Positions 27,201 to 34,437 of a DNA stretch of 64,000 bases are shown one piece after another. Made by a program: the position numbers and the translations under genes. Positions within the stretch are counted from its first letter, which is position 1, and the number at the start of each line of letters is the position of its first letter. Below the pieces are notes generated by a model. That model saw only the letters and a list, made by a program, of their open reading frames with translations. It had not been told where the DNA came from and did no database searches. Source of the stretch: Athripsodes cinereus (lineage: Eukaryota > Arthropoda > Insecta > Trichoptera > Leptoceridae); contig OX388318.1 of NCBI GenBank assembly GCA_947579605.1, positions 26,336,098 to 26,400,097 of the forward strand, in the 5' to 3' direction.

Positions 27201-27534
27201 AATGACAGGATACCTGTTCAAATCTTAGTCGCGCGTATAATAATTTTTAGTGGTATTAGTAAAGTTTTTTGACTCCAAACATTCGTAATTATGTTTAGAA
27301 AATACCACAACATTACTGCCAAATCAATAAGTAATAACATTTATTTCCACCTATACAAATGATGATCATGATCCTCAGCACTAAGAACAACAGAAAAGAA
27401 AAATAAGTTATATATGTATAATGTCTACAGGACCTACCTGATAGGAGGGCTATACTCAGCTGATCTGTGTTGAGGTTCTCCACATACTTTCCCAAATAAT
27501 TGTTGAGCACCCATGTCACCAGACCTTCTAGCAT
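1147..27534 (-). CDS. Vps13D: Vps13D-type bridge-like lipid transfer protein, 5' half (36 coding exons)
   Basis: VPS13 proteins are very long hydrophobic-groove proteins that move phospholipids between membranes at contact sites; VPS13D acts at ER, mitochondria and peroxisomes. Assignment to the D paralogue rests on the N-terminus ([17 protein letters not shown]), a [10 protein letters not shown] segment, a [15 protein letters not shown] segment and an ETIVELIGF segment, all in the family's order. Exons, 5' to 3': 27438-27534, 25702-25892, 25379-25561, 25041-25301, 24754-24924, 21222-21375, 20268-20449, 19361-19677, 18960-19113, 18092-18285, 17655-17829, 16173-16368, 14300-14480, 14033-14156, 13529-13692, 13271-13427, 12209-12387, 11108-11283, 10734-10895, 9732-10031, 9010-9282, 7443-7617, 6716-6859, 5391-5547, 5116-5295, 4791-5022, 4379-4515, 3953-4288, 3697-3865, 3263-3518, 2780-3138, 2487-2702, 2033-2382, 1658-1938, 1407-1566, 1147-1317. 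They sum to 7,314 nt (2,438 codons) with no broken phase. The UBA, VAB and C-terminal domains must lie left of the window. Confidence 0.93.
5871..6311. mobile_element. hAT-like MITE in Vps13D intron 23
   Basis: The ends are CAGTATTCCGCAAA and, inverted, CAGTGTTCCGCAAA. The flanks are CTCTAAAG (5863-5870) and CTCTATAG (6312-6319), which match at 7 of 8 bases and so fit an 8-bp hAT target duplication. The 441-bp interior has no coding potential, so the element is non-autonomous. Confidence 0.8.
7618..9009. other. Vps13D intron 21, AT-rich, no feature recognised
   Basis: About 1.4 kb of very AT-rich sequence between exon 22 and exon 21. I see no inverted repeats, protein-like ORFs or RNA genes that I can support. 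Confidence 0.6.
9732..14480 (-). CDS. Vps13D: Vps13D exons 13-20
   Basis: Exons 13-20 include several short exons recovered only by phase: 14033-14156 (encoding [20 protein letters not shown]) and 12209-12387 (encoding the [18 protein letters not shown] segment typical of VPS13D). Exon 15 starts with [14 protein letters not shown], again close to family members. Exon 18 is Pro/Ser-rich and low in complexity, probably a disordered linker. Exon 20 begins with the conserved [16 protein letters not shown]. The donor of exon 17 was chosen at 12207-12208 because only that site gives phase 2, which exon 18 needs. Confidence 0.92.
10171..10520. mobile_element. TIR MITE in Vps13D intron 19
   Basis: A near-perfect terminal inverted repeat of about 33 bp bounds a 350-bp non-coding segment. 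It begins GGTCAATTTCTACTACAGG and, on the opposite strand, GGTTAATTTCTACTACAGG, both continuing into a GTTATCCAGTAGT block. Target duplication is unclear. A poly-C run (about 10401-10410) lies inside. Confidence 0.7.
11544..11977. mobile_element. Foldback element with two 166-bp arms in Vps13D intron 17
   Basis: The left arm 11544-11709 is an essentially perfect inverted copy of the right arm 11812-11977, around a 102-bp unique centre. Each arm contains a CTGATGA ... GAA segment around a GC-rich hairpin; see the separate hammerhead-like entry. Inverted terminal arms of this sort occur in Penelope-like elements, which carry hammerhead motifs, but no reverse transcriptase is present. I see no clear target duplication. 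Confidence 0.75.
11880..11923 (+). ncRNA. Hammerhead-ribozyme-like fold (candidate)
   Basis: In order: TCGC (11880-11883), core CTGATGA (11884-11890), a 6-bp stem GGAGAC/GTCTCC (11892-11897 with 11902-11907) closed by a GAGA loop, core GAA (11908-11910), a small stem TAC/GTA (11911-11913 with 11916-11918), C (11919), then GCGA (11920-11923), which pairs with the first TCGC. This is the type I hammerhead order, with a predicted cut after C11919. The pair next to GAA is U-A instead of the usual A-U, so activity is uncertain. The mirror copy is at 11598-11641 on the minus strand. Confidence 0.4.
12917..13010 (+). repeat. Dispersed repeat, copy A
   Basis: A CCTAAGCCGATT block followed by TAAGCATCAGAACACCT and a TCCTGTTT block recurs at about 36462-36560 in TER94 intron 2, in the same orientation. 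About 90 bp are shared. I cannot name the element. Confidence 0.5.
13093..13266 (+). mobile_element. tRNA-derived SINE, copy 1
   Basis: This matches the copy at 59449-59635 along its length: a head with a TAGCCTGGAGG A-box-like segment and a degenerate B box (GGTACAATACC), a body reading ACGACACAAGCTTTTAGTAG, and a tail with GTATTTGGGTTTATAACA before an A-rich end. It lies antisense to Vps13D, and its tail ends about 4 bp from the exon 16 donor at 13269-13270. Confidence 0.7.
14871..15213 (+). pseudogene. LINE 3' fragment, zinc-binding C-terminal domain
   Basis: The open stretch 14946-15212 encodes RMRIGHC, then SHLSRMGII and a C-x-C...H-x4-C arrangement ([21 protein letters not shown]). This is the cysteine/histidine motif found after the RNase H region of Jockey/R1/I-type LINE polyproteins. 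The preceding 70 bp look like the same protein with a frameshift and a stop. It is a truncated, dead 3' end inside Vps13D intron 12, antisense to the gene. Confidence 0.6.
15612..15999. mobile_element. TIR MITE in Vps13D intron 12
   Basis: The ends are CAAAACCAATCAG (15612-15624) and its inverse (15987-15999). A second, longer inverted repeat lies inside (about 15810-15852 against 15938-15980, with a few mismatches), so the whole segment can fold back. It has no coding potential. Confidence 0.65.
16173..21375 (-). CDS. Vps13D: Vps13D exons 6-12
   Basis: Exons 6-12 (21222-21375, 20268-20449, 19361-19677, 18960-19113, 18092-18285, 17655-17829, 16173-16368) continue the rod. Exon 6 has a QWRPNI...ARVWWIYAL stretch matching the WKP...WW segment of VPS13 proteins. 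Exon 8 has the distinctive [10 protein letters not shown] motif followed by a Ser/Glu-rich linker. Exon 11 reads through [20 protein letters not shown], a well-conserved strand-turn. Exon 12 opens with [12 protein letters not shown] and ends in an acidic [10 protein letters not shown] linker. Splice phases agree throughout. Every intron except intron 10 (17830-18091) and the short intron 8 carries a recognisable repeat. Confidence 0.93.
16449..16680 (-). pseudogene. LINE family A 3' tail and adjoining repeat scrap
   Basis: Positions 16583-16620 read, on the minus strand, as the family A tail (CTCTGCC...CC..TTGGGATACGG.GTGAGGGTA), as at 24705-24740. Upstream (16449-16555) is a scrap also seen at 42310-42400, recognised by its CCACCCATCCTGA block and a GCATATTTATT block. 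This tail flows directly into the minisatellite. Confidence 0.55.
16681..17418. repeat. 82-bp minisatellite, nine copies, derived from LINE family A
   Basis: Units begin at 16681, 16763, 16845, 16927, 17009, 17091, 17173, 17255 and 17337 and look identical, which means recent or homogenised expansion. The unit is not a multiple of 3. Read on the minus strand it aligns with the family A coding end near 24563-24650: TTTGATCAC, ATTCTCAAGGA, GTGTTGAGTAA and GTGTATGAGAAA appear in the same order in both. The array lies in Vps13D intron 11 and diverges after 17418. Confidence 0.85.
18379..18756. mobile_element. hAT MITE in Vps13D intron 9
   Basis: The terminal inverted repeats TAGTGATGTAAC and GTTACATCACTA are perfect, and the flanks GTAGGTAT (18371-18378 and 18757-18764) are an exact 8-bp target duplication. 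The body carries GCGAAT-rich stretches and a poly-C run of about 19 at 18481. Another copy is at 59850-63871, and a fragment at 30557-30657 plus 30938-30976. Confidence 0.88.
19745..19960 (-). pseudogene. LINE family A 3' fragment, reversed
   Basis: On the minus strand it shows the family A order: a GATTGACCACGTGGATC-like block, TGTATGAGAAA, GTGGAGGAAG, then TCTCTGCCTAC and a GGATGCAG tail. Stops and indels are present. It lies in Vps13D intron 7. Confidence 0.6.
20136..20220. repeat. Near-perfect hairpin, 40-bp arms
   Basis: Arm 20136-20175 is the inverse of 20181-20220 with a 5-bp spacer and only about one mismatch. It lies in Vps13D intron 7, about 47 bp from the exon 7 donor, so transcripts could form a stable stem there. 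It resembles a minimal foldback MITE. Confidence 0.75.
20936..21140 (+). pseudogene. LINE family A 3' fragment
   Basis: The reading [20 protein letters not shown] followed by [10 protein letters not shown] matches the family A C-terminus seen at 24610-24735 ([20 protein letters not shown]). Only the last about 65 residues and tail remain. It lies in Vps13D intron 6, antisense to the gene. Confidence 0.65.
22682..24526. mobile_element. Large foldback DNA element inside the family A LINE
   Basis: The ends are GGGTCATTCCGTGTCAA and, inverted, GGGTTATTCCGTATCAA. The flanks AAGG (22678-22681 and 24527-24530) are a 4-bp target duplication. The left arm (22682 to about 23185) is inverted at about 24035-24526. 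A partial direct copy of the left arm (about 23186-23399) precedes an inner insertion (23400-23952). There is no coding potential. Removing the element and one AAGG puts the flanking LINE segments back in one reading frame. Confidence 0.8.
23400..23952. mobile_element. Inner TIR element nested in the foldback element
   Basis: The ends start CGACTGTGCTCAGGACAAAG and continue GCATCAAACCACA on both strands (about 33 bp). The flanks ATAT (23396-23399 and 23953-23956) form a 4-bp duplication. Variants of the GGACAAAGGcaTCAAAcCaCA block recur inside at about 23582, 23654 and 23730. It is non-coding. Confidence 0.7.
24754..27534 (-). CDS. Vps13D: Vps13D exons 1-5: chorein N-terminal region
   Basis: These five exons encode residues 1-301, the chorein_N domain and the start of the lipid-transfer rod. 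Exon 1 ends in phase 1 and exons 2 to 5 each end in phase 0. Recognisable stretches are the start [20 protein letters not shown], the VELENLPL segment that opens exon 2, a [15 protein letters not shown] segment, and [11 protein letters not shown] in exon 4. These match the N-terminal helix-plus-strand layout of VPS13 proteins. The start at 27534 is the family's usual first methionine. Intron 1 (25893-27437) holds two repeats. Exon 5 ends about 10-20 bp from the 3' end of a LINE in the next intron. Confidence 0.93.
26367..26850 (+). repeat. Dispersed repeat, copy 2, with a GAT microsatellite at its edge
   Basis: Homologous to 1-720 in opposite orientation (shared blocks listed there). It begins just after a (GAT)n tract at 26345-26368. 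It lies in Vps13D intron 1. A weaker relative of the GCGCCGT...TCAAGGG part is at about 59101-59140. Confidence 0.5.
27053..27293. repeat. Foldback MITE, 116-bp arms, Vps13D intron 1
   Basis: Arm 27053-27168 is inverted at 27178-27293 with a handful of mismatches and a 9-bp spacer. It is non-coding, and the target duplication is not clear. Confidence 0.75.
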
Positions 27535-27555
27535 TCTAAACTCTTCACTCTACAC
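27535..27555 (-). other. Probable 5' UTR part of Vps13D exon 1, with upstream splice acceptor
   Basis: Immediately 5' of the start codon on the minus strand is a 21-nt stretch preceded by a T-rich tract and AG (reverse complement of CT at 27556-27557). This suggests the start codon sits near the 5' end of a spliced exon, with one or more non-coding leader exons further right. I could not locate that leader exon or a promoter among the repeats of 27.6-35 kb. Confidence 0.5.
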
Positions 27556-27608
27556 CTATAATACAAAAAAAGTAAAAGTCCAAATTACACAGTCATATTT
27601 TTTGTACA

Positions 27609-27692
27609 ACAAATAGTTTTTTTTTTTTTTTTTTAATATATATCTGGGTTTTGTTATAAACCCAAATACAACCTTATACACCTTTCACATTA
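27609..27692 (-). mobile_element. SINE 3' fragment
   Basis: A poly-T run followed by ATATATCTGGGTTTTGTTAT and AAACCCAAATACAACCTTAT is the inverse of the SINE tail at 13200-13260 and 59555-59630. The head with the promoter boxes is missing. Confidence 0.65.
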
Positions 27693-28011
27693 GACATTAC
27701 ATAAATAAACACGGAGATATAGCGAGTATCAAAAGCAACCCACATATGATTGATTCCAATGAAAACTTTAAAGGCGTTTTCACATTAATTTAGACCATCT
27801 CTGTTTCATACAAAGAATGAAAATCAACTTTTGTTCGCTCCTAACACAAATAATAATTATACCAAAAATACTATACCGACATTTACATTAATTTATGACA
27901 TCACACATTTCACGCAAATTTCACCGAAATGTCAAATTATACCTAAGTATATAAAATGTCAACAATCCGTTCTCTATGGGAATAGATAGAGCCATAGATT
28001 TTTATTTGGGA

Positions 28012-29773
28012 TAAAGGGGCGTTCATACTTGTCCACTTTAAGTGATCACTCTGGATGATCATCCAAAATGAAAAGGTGTGAACAGGCGTTTCATCAATAT
28101 AGTGATCACTAGAGATGACGGAGGAAAGAGATTACCACTCGTCATAATTTTGATGAAAGGTCCTTTCACTGAAACGACCATAAACAAGTTTTATTATAAT
28201 TTTTATGAAAGTCAGAATTATGTACAAAATTATCACGCGGTCGAGAACTGTATTAATTTGGGAATTTATGAAGTTGTTGTGAACGCATAAATACTTGATA
28301 ATTTTGAATTATTTTTATGTAGATGTATAGTATTCAACCTGGAGAACAAGAATCCGGCGCATAATTGTGGATTTTTTAAGCACAACAATAAATATTTGCA
28401 TTTTTCGTATGCCCTTGATGTATCACAAGTATCCTATAAATATCGGAGGCCATATTGAAATTTGTATGGTTATCATAATTACCAACATAACAAAAACAAT
28501 GTTTACTGGACAAAATACAATGGAAGTCAAAATTAAACGGGGTAAAAAGTCAAAATAATGAAATGGGAAAATTATTACAATTTATTAAATCGAAAATAGA
28601 CATACCTCATATTATTATTATAAATCCTTTTTCATATATACTGTATTTGTGTTGTTAGGTAGTCTGGTGCTAATATATGCAAAAACACATTTATTACGTT
28701 GACTGATTGCTGGTTAGGTTTGTTAGGTAGTACGGTGCTAATATATGCAAAAACACATTTATTACGTTGACTGATTGCTGGTTAGGTTTGTTAGGTAGTA
28801 CGGTGCTAATATATGCAAAAACACATTTATTACGTTGACTGATTGCTGGTTAGGTTTGTTAGGTAGTACGGTGCTAATATATGCAAAAACACATTTATTA
28901 CGTTGACTGATTGCTGGTTAGGTTTGTTAGGTAGTACGGTGCTAATATATGCAAAAACACATTTATTACGTTGACTGATTGCTGGTTAGGTTTGTTAGGT
29001 AGTACGGTGCTAATATATGCAAAAACACATTTATTACGTTCACTGATTGCTGGTTAGGTTTGTTAGGTAGTACGGTGCTAATATATGCAAAAACACATTT
29101 ATTACGTTCACTGATTGCGGGTTAGGTTTGTTAGGTAGTACGGTGCTAATATATGCAAAAACACATTTATTACTTTAATTTTATAAAATTAGTGATATTT
29201 ATGGTATTTATGGATTTAATTAATTTTTTTATTGAAAATTTATCATTTTTCTCTATGATATGCATTGTTTATGTCATATTGGTAAACCTGCAATTCATTT
29301 CCTTTGTTTTAGTGTCAACATGGCGTCGGATACTTTGTTTTGTTGTGATGTGTAAATAGTGTACAAAATATGCAAATATTTAATTTTCTGTGCGTTAAAT
29401 CTACCTAATTTTGATGGATTATCATTTCTCAGGTGGGAAACAACATATTCACATGAAAATAACTGGAAAATTCATATTTATTTTTTTGAAAAGTTCATGT
29501 CTCTTCCATATTTACCTTAATTTGTTCTAATTTTTAATAAGTGATACTTTATTTTTTTATTTCTTTAATTATTTTTTTTACGAAAATACGTCAAACTACA
29601 TACAACAACTGTGAGTGTTGACATATGGCAGTGAACGCATAGGATGAACAAGTGTGAACAGTCAACAGACGTGTTCACTTTCGATGAACAGGTTTGACCC
29701 TGACACTCTGGATGATTATCCAAAGTGAAGCAATGTGAATGCACTGAAAGTGAACAAATATGAACGCCCATTA
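28012..29773. mobile_element. TIR element with a tandem-repeat core
   Basis: The left end reads GGGGCGTTCATACTTGTCCA and the right end, inverted, GGGCGTTCATATTTGTTCA. Both are followed by an ACTTT block, and a TGGATGATCATCCA / TGGATGATTATCCA block occurs near both ends. The 1.76-kb body contains the 68-bp array at 28653-29174 and no transposase-like ORF. Right-end-like sequence recurs at about 29955-30095, cut by a hAT MITE. Confidence 0.6.
28653..29174. repeat. 68-bp tandem repeat, seven full copies and a partial
   Basis: Units begin at 28653, 28721, 28789, 28857, 28925, 28993, 29061 and 29129 and differ at only a few sites (for example TTGACTG against TTCACTG). Each starts TGTTAGGTAGT and ends GCTGGTTAGGTT. 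There are no spacers, so this is not a CRISPR. The array sits in the core of the TIR element. Confidence 0.85.
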
Positions 29774-29795
29774 ACTCTCATTTTTCATTTATTAC

Positions 29796-29945
29796 TATGT
29801 TATTTTAATTATTTATTTATTTTATTCTTCGCAGTATATTGATAACATTATTTCAAATCAATACGAGTATGATAAAAATTTCAGTTATTCAATGTAGAGA
29901 GAGCGAGTTCATCGCTAGAATGTGATGCCTTCCTACTAACTTTCA
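29796..29945 (-). mobile_element. LINE 3' UTR fragment, reversed
   Basis: A TTTATTTATTTTATTCTTC start and a GCGAGTTCATCGCTAGAATG block match the inverted 3' ends at 32265-32400 and 41456-41575. It appears to split two copies of a right-end sequence. There is no coding part. Confidence 0.55.
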
Positions 29946-30098
29946 TATTTTTTTACGAAAAACGTCAAACTAAAGACAACACACAACACAACCGTGGGTC
30001 TTGACACAGCACGACAGCAGTGAAATCATAGGATGAACAAGACGTGTGAATAGAAGTGTTCACTTTCGATTAACGGCGCTGACCCTGATACTCATGAG

Positions 30099-30314
30099 CA
30101 GTGGATCCCAAAGTTGACTGGACTGCGACCCATCTAACAAAAATTTCCAATTTTGGGACCCACCTTTTAGGTTTTCTTACAAAGTTATTTCAACGGGGAG
30201 GATGTATTTGTTTCCGGTTTTTCTTTTAATGCAGTATCAGCATCCCAATAGGACCCACTTGATATTCGTTTGCGACCCACTGGCGGGTCGCGACCCATAG
30301 TTTGGGAAATACTG
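30099..30314. mobile_element. hAT-like MITE
   Basis: The ends CAGTGGATCCCAAAG and, inverted, CAGTATTTCCCAAAC are flanked by CTCATGAG (30091-30098) and CTCTAGAG (30315-30322), 6 of 8 identical. The interior contains GGGTCGCGACCCA and has no ORF. Confidence 0.65.
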
Positions 30315-30329
30315 CTCTAGAGTCTAGAT

Positions 30330-30440
30330 CAGTGGTTCCCAAACTTTTGTTTTATCTAATTATTTACTGTGTTTGTCCTATGGCCATGGCTGCTTGCGTA
30401 CCACCTTTATAATACGCGTACCATTGTTTGGGAATCACTG
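30330..30440. mobile_element. 111-bp hAT MITE with exact 8-bp target duplication
   Basis: The ends CAGTGGTTCCCAAAC and, inverted, CAGTGATTCCCAAAC are flanked on both sides by GTCTAGAT (30322-30329 and 30441-30448). This is a very short non-autonomous copy. Confidence 0.85.
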
Positions 30441-30556
30441 GTCTAGATCATGGGTGGCCAACCTTTTCAGCAGCCGGGCCTAATTTTAGAAATGAGATTT
30501 CCTACCGGGTCGTACAATAATGTACTCCATGTATGGAAAATTTAATAATTTTACTT

Positions 30557-30976
30557 CACCTTAAAATTTCTACCCCCCGTCACCAAATTTTCAAAATGGT
30601 GTAGGAATTTGAAATGTTTCAAAACTCATGGATTTTCTTTAAGAATATTTTCTCATAATAGACCATTAAAGGATGACGTCACAGAAAAATCATTGAGGGG
30701 CATCAGGCATCCCAACACAACAGACGATTACGGTGTAATATTAGGTGGAACGCCTAAAGAATACCTAATAATCAAAAAAAACTGTCAGTGTCGATTTTGT
30801 TATTATTTTGTCGTCTGACTTTCTTTTTTTTCTCTTATGGCATAACATCCTACAAGGATGATTTGCGCAATATGACTGTTTGCCCCCCAAGCAAAAGCAA
30901 ATCCATAGACAAGACCACGTGACCTTTAATGGTCTATACCTTTTCCTAAAAAGTAACGGGCACTTGTACCGGCTAT
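30557..30976. mobile_element. hAT MITE fragment split by a TIR MITE (30658-30937)
   Basis: Positions 30557-30657 and 30938-30976 match the middle of the hAT MITE at 18379-18756 (CCCCCCGTC, TTTTCAAAATGGT and ACTC.T..GTTTTC.T.AAGAATATTT, then TACC.TTTTC and a GTACCGG block). The 280-bp insert begins ATAGACCATTAAAGG on both strands and probably has a TA target. Neither codes. Confidence 0.6.
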
Positions 30977-31566
30977 TATGAAAAAAGTGTGCATATGCTC
31001 TTTCAGAGGTCGCATACCATAGTAGAAGAATAAATTGAACAACCATGGAGACACAACACAATCTTGTTTCAGTCTTTTAGTGAGAGTAAACCACTCCGAG
31101 AGGGCATTGTTTACCCTCGCGCTAGCAGAACTTCTCATGTCCCCCTCTCTGGTTTCAATCCTGGGATTGGTTTGCAGCAATTATCTCTTTAATTCTTCTC
31201 CTCCACTCCTCCCTGTCTTGTGCGGTTCTTTTGAATTCTGCATATGATGAGCAGCGCATGTCCACCAACAGGTCCTCCAGATACTCTCGGCGTGGGCGTC
31301 CCCTAGAGTTTGTCCCCTCGGTCATACCCTCCATTACGGCATGCAAGAGGCCTTCTTGTCGTATTACATGGCCGATCCACCTTGCACGCCTTTCTGACAA
31401 GATCTTGTGAGCAGGTGCCTTCCTCCTTCGATTCTTTGAAGAACTTCTTCGTTTGTGATGTGGTCTCTCCAGGAAATTCCTAATAGTCTTCTATAGGTCC
31501 ACATCTCAAACGCCTCTAGTCTTCGTTTATCTCTTTCAGATATGCACCATGTCTCGCAGCCGTACA

Positions 31567-33500
31567 TCAGGATACTTCATACATAGGTCTTGATGAGGAG
31601 TATTCTCGTCTCAGGTCTATATTGTTTGATTCTATTATTTTCGACTTTAAATTAAATGCAAGTCTAGCCTGATGTATACGGCTGTCGACCTCACTCTTAG
31701 ACCGACCGTCCCATGTTATTTTGTTCCCGAGGTATACAAACTCCTTGGTGTTCTTTAGTGGTATTCCCGACATCACTACTCTCATCTGTTGTTGCGTTCG
31801 GCCTACAGTCAGCAACTTTGTTTTATCTTTATTTATCTTCATACTGTAGTTATTTTGAAGAATGCTTTCCATAGTTGTTAAGGCCTCTTGCAGTCCTTCT
31901 TCACTTTCAGCAATCATAGCAATATCGTCAGCAAACCTTATCATATCCACCTTTTGCCCGTGCAACTTTACACCCTCTCTGTGACTCATTCTCTCTCTCA
32001 AGTCGTCAATCGCACTCTGTATATAGGCATTAAAAAGAACAGGTAACAGAGAGCATCCCTGTCTTACCCCTTGTCTTATATTAGCTTCCTTTGTGTCATG
32101 GTTGCATCTGATTAAAGCGGCCTCATTCTTGTATAGCGCCTGGATTATACGTCTTTCTCTGTATTTGATGTCAATTCTCTTCAGAATCTCGAAGAGTCTT
32201 CTCCATTCTATTTTGTCAAAAGCTTTCTCCAGGTCTATGAATGCGATGTATGTGTTCTGGTTTCTCTTTATTTATTTATTTTATTCTTCACTGTACATTG
32301 TTTACAATAATACAAATTTACATAGAAAATATCATTTATACAATTCAATGTACAGAGGGCGAGTTTATCGCTAAAATGCAATGTCTTCCAACTAACCCGG
32401 TTATTAAAATCAAAAAAACAAAACAGACAAACATACATAATCTACAGTAATATTATAAATATAAAAAAAAACATAAACATAATATAAAGCAAACAAATGA
32501 AAAAGGCACATGCAGGCAACAATGCATTCATGGACACATAATAATAAAAAAAAAGTGTTTCTTTATTCTATTTTCTAGTAATATTCGTAAAGACAATATT
32601 GCTTCTCTGGTTCCTACGCCTCTTCTGAAGCCATACTGGTCTCTGGAAAGGATGTTCTCTACTTTTGGTGTGATTCTCTTCAGAATAATATTGGTCAATA
32701 TTTTTGAGGCATGGGATATTAGGCTAAGAGTCCTATGTTGCTCACATTTTGTTGTGCCTGCCCTCTTTGGTAATGTGACAATTAGGCTTTTCTCGAAATC
32801 CTCTGGTATCTTTCCGGTCTTATATATTGTCTGTATCATTTTAAACAGGGCATCTGTGGTTCCTTTTCCCGCTGCCTTAATTAGTTCGGCTGGGATGTCA
32901 TCAATTTCGGGTGCTTTACCGTTTTTGAGGTTTTTCAGTGCGAGGTCAAACTCTTCTCTAATGATCGGATCTCCCAGATCATCCGCATCCACCTCATTTT
33001 TTCCCTCTATCAATGTTTCACTGTCCACATTTCCCTTGCCATTGTAGAGCATTTCGAGATATCTTTTCCATCTCTCTCCTATTTGGTCATCTTCGAATAG
33101 TATTTTGCCGTCTTCTCCTTCTATTGCATTGCCCTTACCAATTTTCATCCCAAAGAAGTCCTTCACCGCAGCGTGAGCTCTTTCTACATTTCCTCTCTTG
33201 AGGTCGTCATTTATCTCATCGCATTTATTCCGATAGTATGTTTCTTTTGCTATCCTTGACTCTCTATTTATTCTATTTCTTAGCACTTTGTATTTCTCTT
33301 GTGATTCAGCTCTTTTATCATTTTTGAGCTCTCTTCTCTCCTTTATCATATTAAGAATTTCATCGGTTAACCATTCCTTCCTTGCTTGGGGTCTTTCCTT
33401 GCCTATAGTTTCCTCTGCCGTAGTTTTTATCTTCGTCTTTATCTCTTTTTTTTTCTTTATTAACACAACAGCACATAATATGTAATAAAAATCATAATAA
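31567..33500 (-). pseudogene. Reverse transcriptase domain of the RTE-like LINE, interrupted
   Basis: The N-terminal palm/fingers part lies in 32553-33500, and the palm with catalytic Asp pair (FADD) in 31567-32262. Between them a 290-bp insert (32262-32553) splits the RT just upstream of TYIAFIDLEKAFDKIEW. The C-terminal piece at 31364-31567 is shifted into another frame. This copy cannot make a working RT. Confidence 0.75.
32262..32553 (-). mobile_element. LINE 3' UTR inserted in the RTE-like RT
   Basis: Read on the minus strand it shows AGTTGGAAGACATTGCATTT, TAGCGATAAACTCGCCCTC and a tail of AATAAATAAATAAA. The same end occurs at 29796-29945, 41456-41575 and (plus strand) just before the assembly gap at 44861. 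The flanks share a TTTCtcTTTATT-like sequence that may be the target duplication. Confidence 0.6.
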
Positions 33501-33666
33501 CAAAAAAAAAATATAAGGCCAATTACAGTGTTTATATTCTCTTCCCAGATCGTATTCACGTTCTCCTCGTCCATTGGGTAGCACTCTTGTGTCTTTTCCC
33601 TAAAACTGTCACTGACCTCTTTTGCCTTTAATGCTTTTGTATCCCATTTGAAATAATTTCTCTTTT

Positions 33667-34437
33667 TTAATTTTTTAGTTTTAAAAGACTTTTGGCCATT
33701 ACCATATTATGGTCACTGTCTATATCTGGACCGGAATAACTTCTGAAGTCTTTTATTTGGTTTTTAAATCTTCGCCTTACCATTATATAGTCTATTTGCA
33801 GTCTTTGTCGGTCTCCAGGGGATTTCCAGGTGTATTGCTGTCTTGGGTGGTGTTGAAAACAAGTGTTTGCTATTACTAATTTGTGTTTTTCACAGAATTC
33901 TGTTAATCTGCTTCCTCTGTCATTTCTTGTACCTAGCCCAAAGGGCCCTACGCAAGTTCCATCACGCCCCTCTCCTACAACAGCATTCCAATCTCCCAGG
34001 AGAATCAGATTTTCACCTGCTTTTATCTCTAATATCAGTTTATCTAGTGCATTGTATATATCCTCCACCTCTTCGTCACTATGACTTGATGTTGGCATAT
34101 ATACTTGGATAATTACAGTGTCAACTGGCTTAGTTTCTATTTTGACTAGAATAATTCTTCCACTATATTGCACGTATCCCTTAACCCGTCTTCCCCACTC
34201 CTTGCACAGCACAACGCCTACTCCTCCTTGACCAGGTTTATCCTTTATGCATCCTGTGTGGATGATTCTGTAGTCTCCACTCCAGAAATCTCCACAATTG
34301 GGCCATCTCATCTCTACTATACCCAGAGCATTTAAATTTACGTTTAGCATTTCGACTTTCAGATTATCCAGTTTGCTGTTTTGCAGTAATATTCGAACAT
34401 TCCACGTTGCCCATTTCGCTATTTGGTTCTTTGTATT
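33667..34437 (-). pseudogene. AP-type endonuclease domain of the RTE-like LINE
   Basis: This encodes the exonuclease/endonuclease/phosphatase fold that nicks target DNA for target-primed reverse transcription. Catalytic-site residues visible are the Glu of EMRWP, Asp and Asn of GDWNAV, and Asp-His of SDHNMV, so the active site looks complete. The frame from about 34437 lacks a methionine until 34350 and stops at 33667, before the RT. In an intact element it should run on, so at least one break separates them. Confidence 0.75.

Noticed and set aside
28078..28290. 70-residue open frame inside the TIR element
   Set aside because: No transposase motif; lies in an AT-rich terminal part; likely chance.
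28653..29174. CRISPR array or coding repeat protein
   Set aside because: 68-bp units without spacers; 68 is not a multiple of 3 and no frame stays open.
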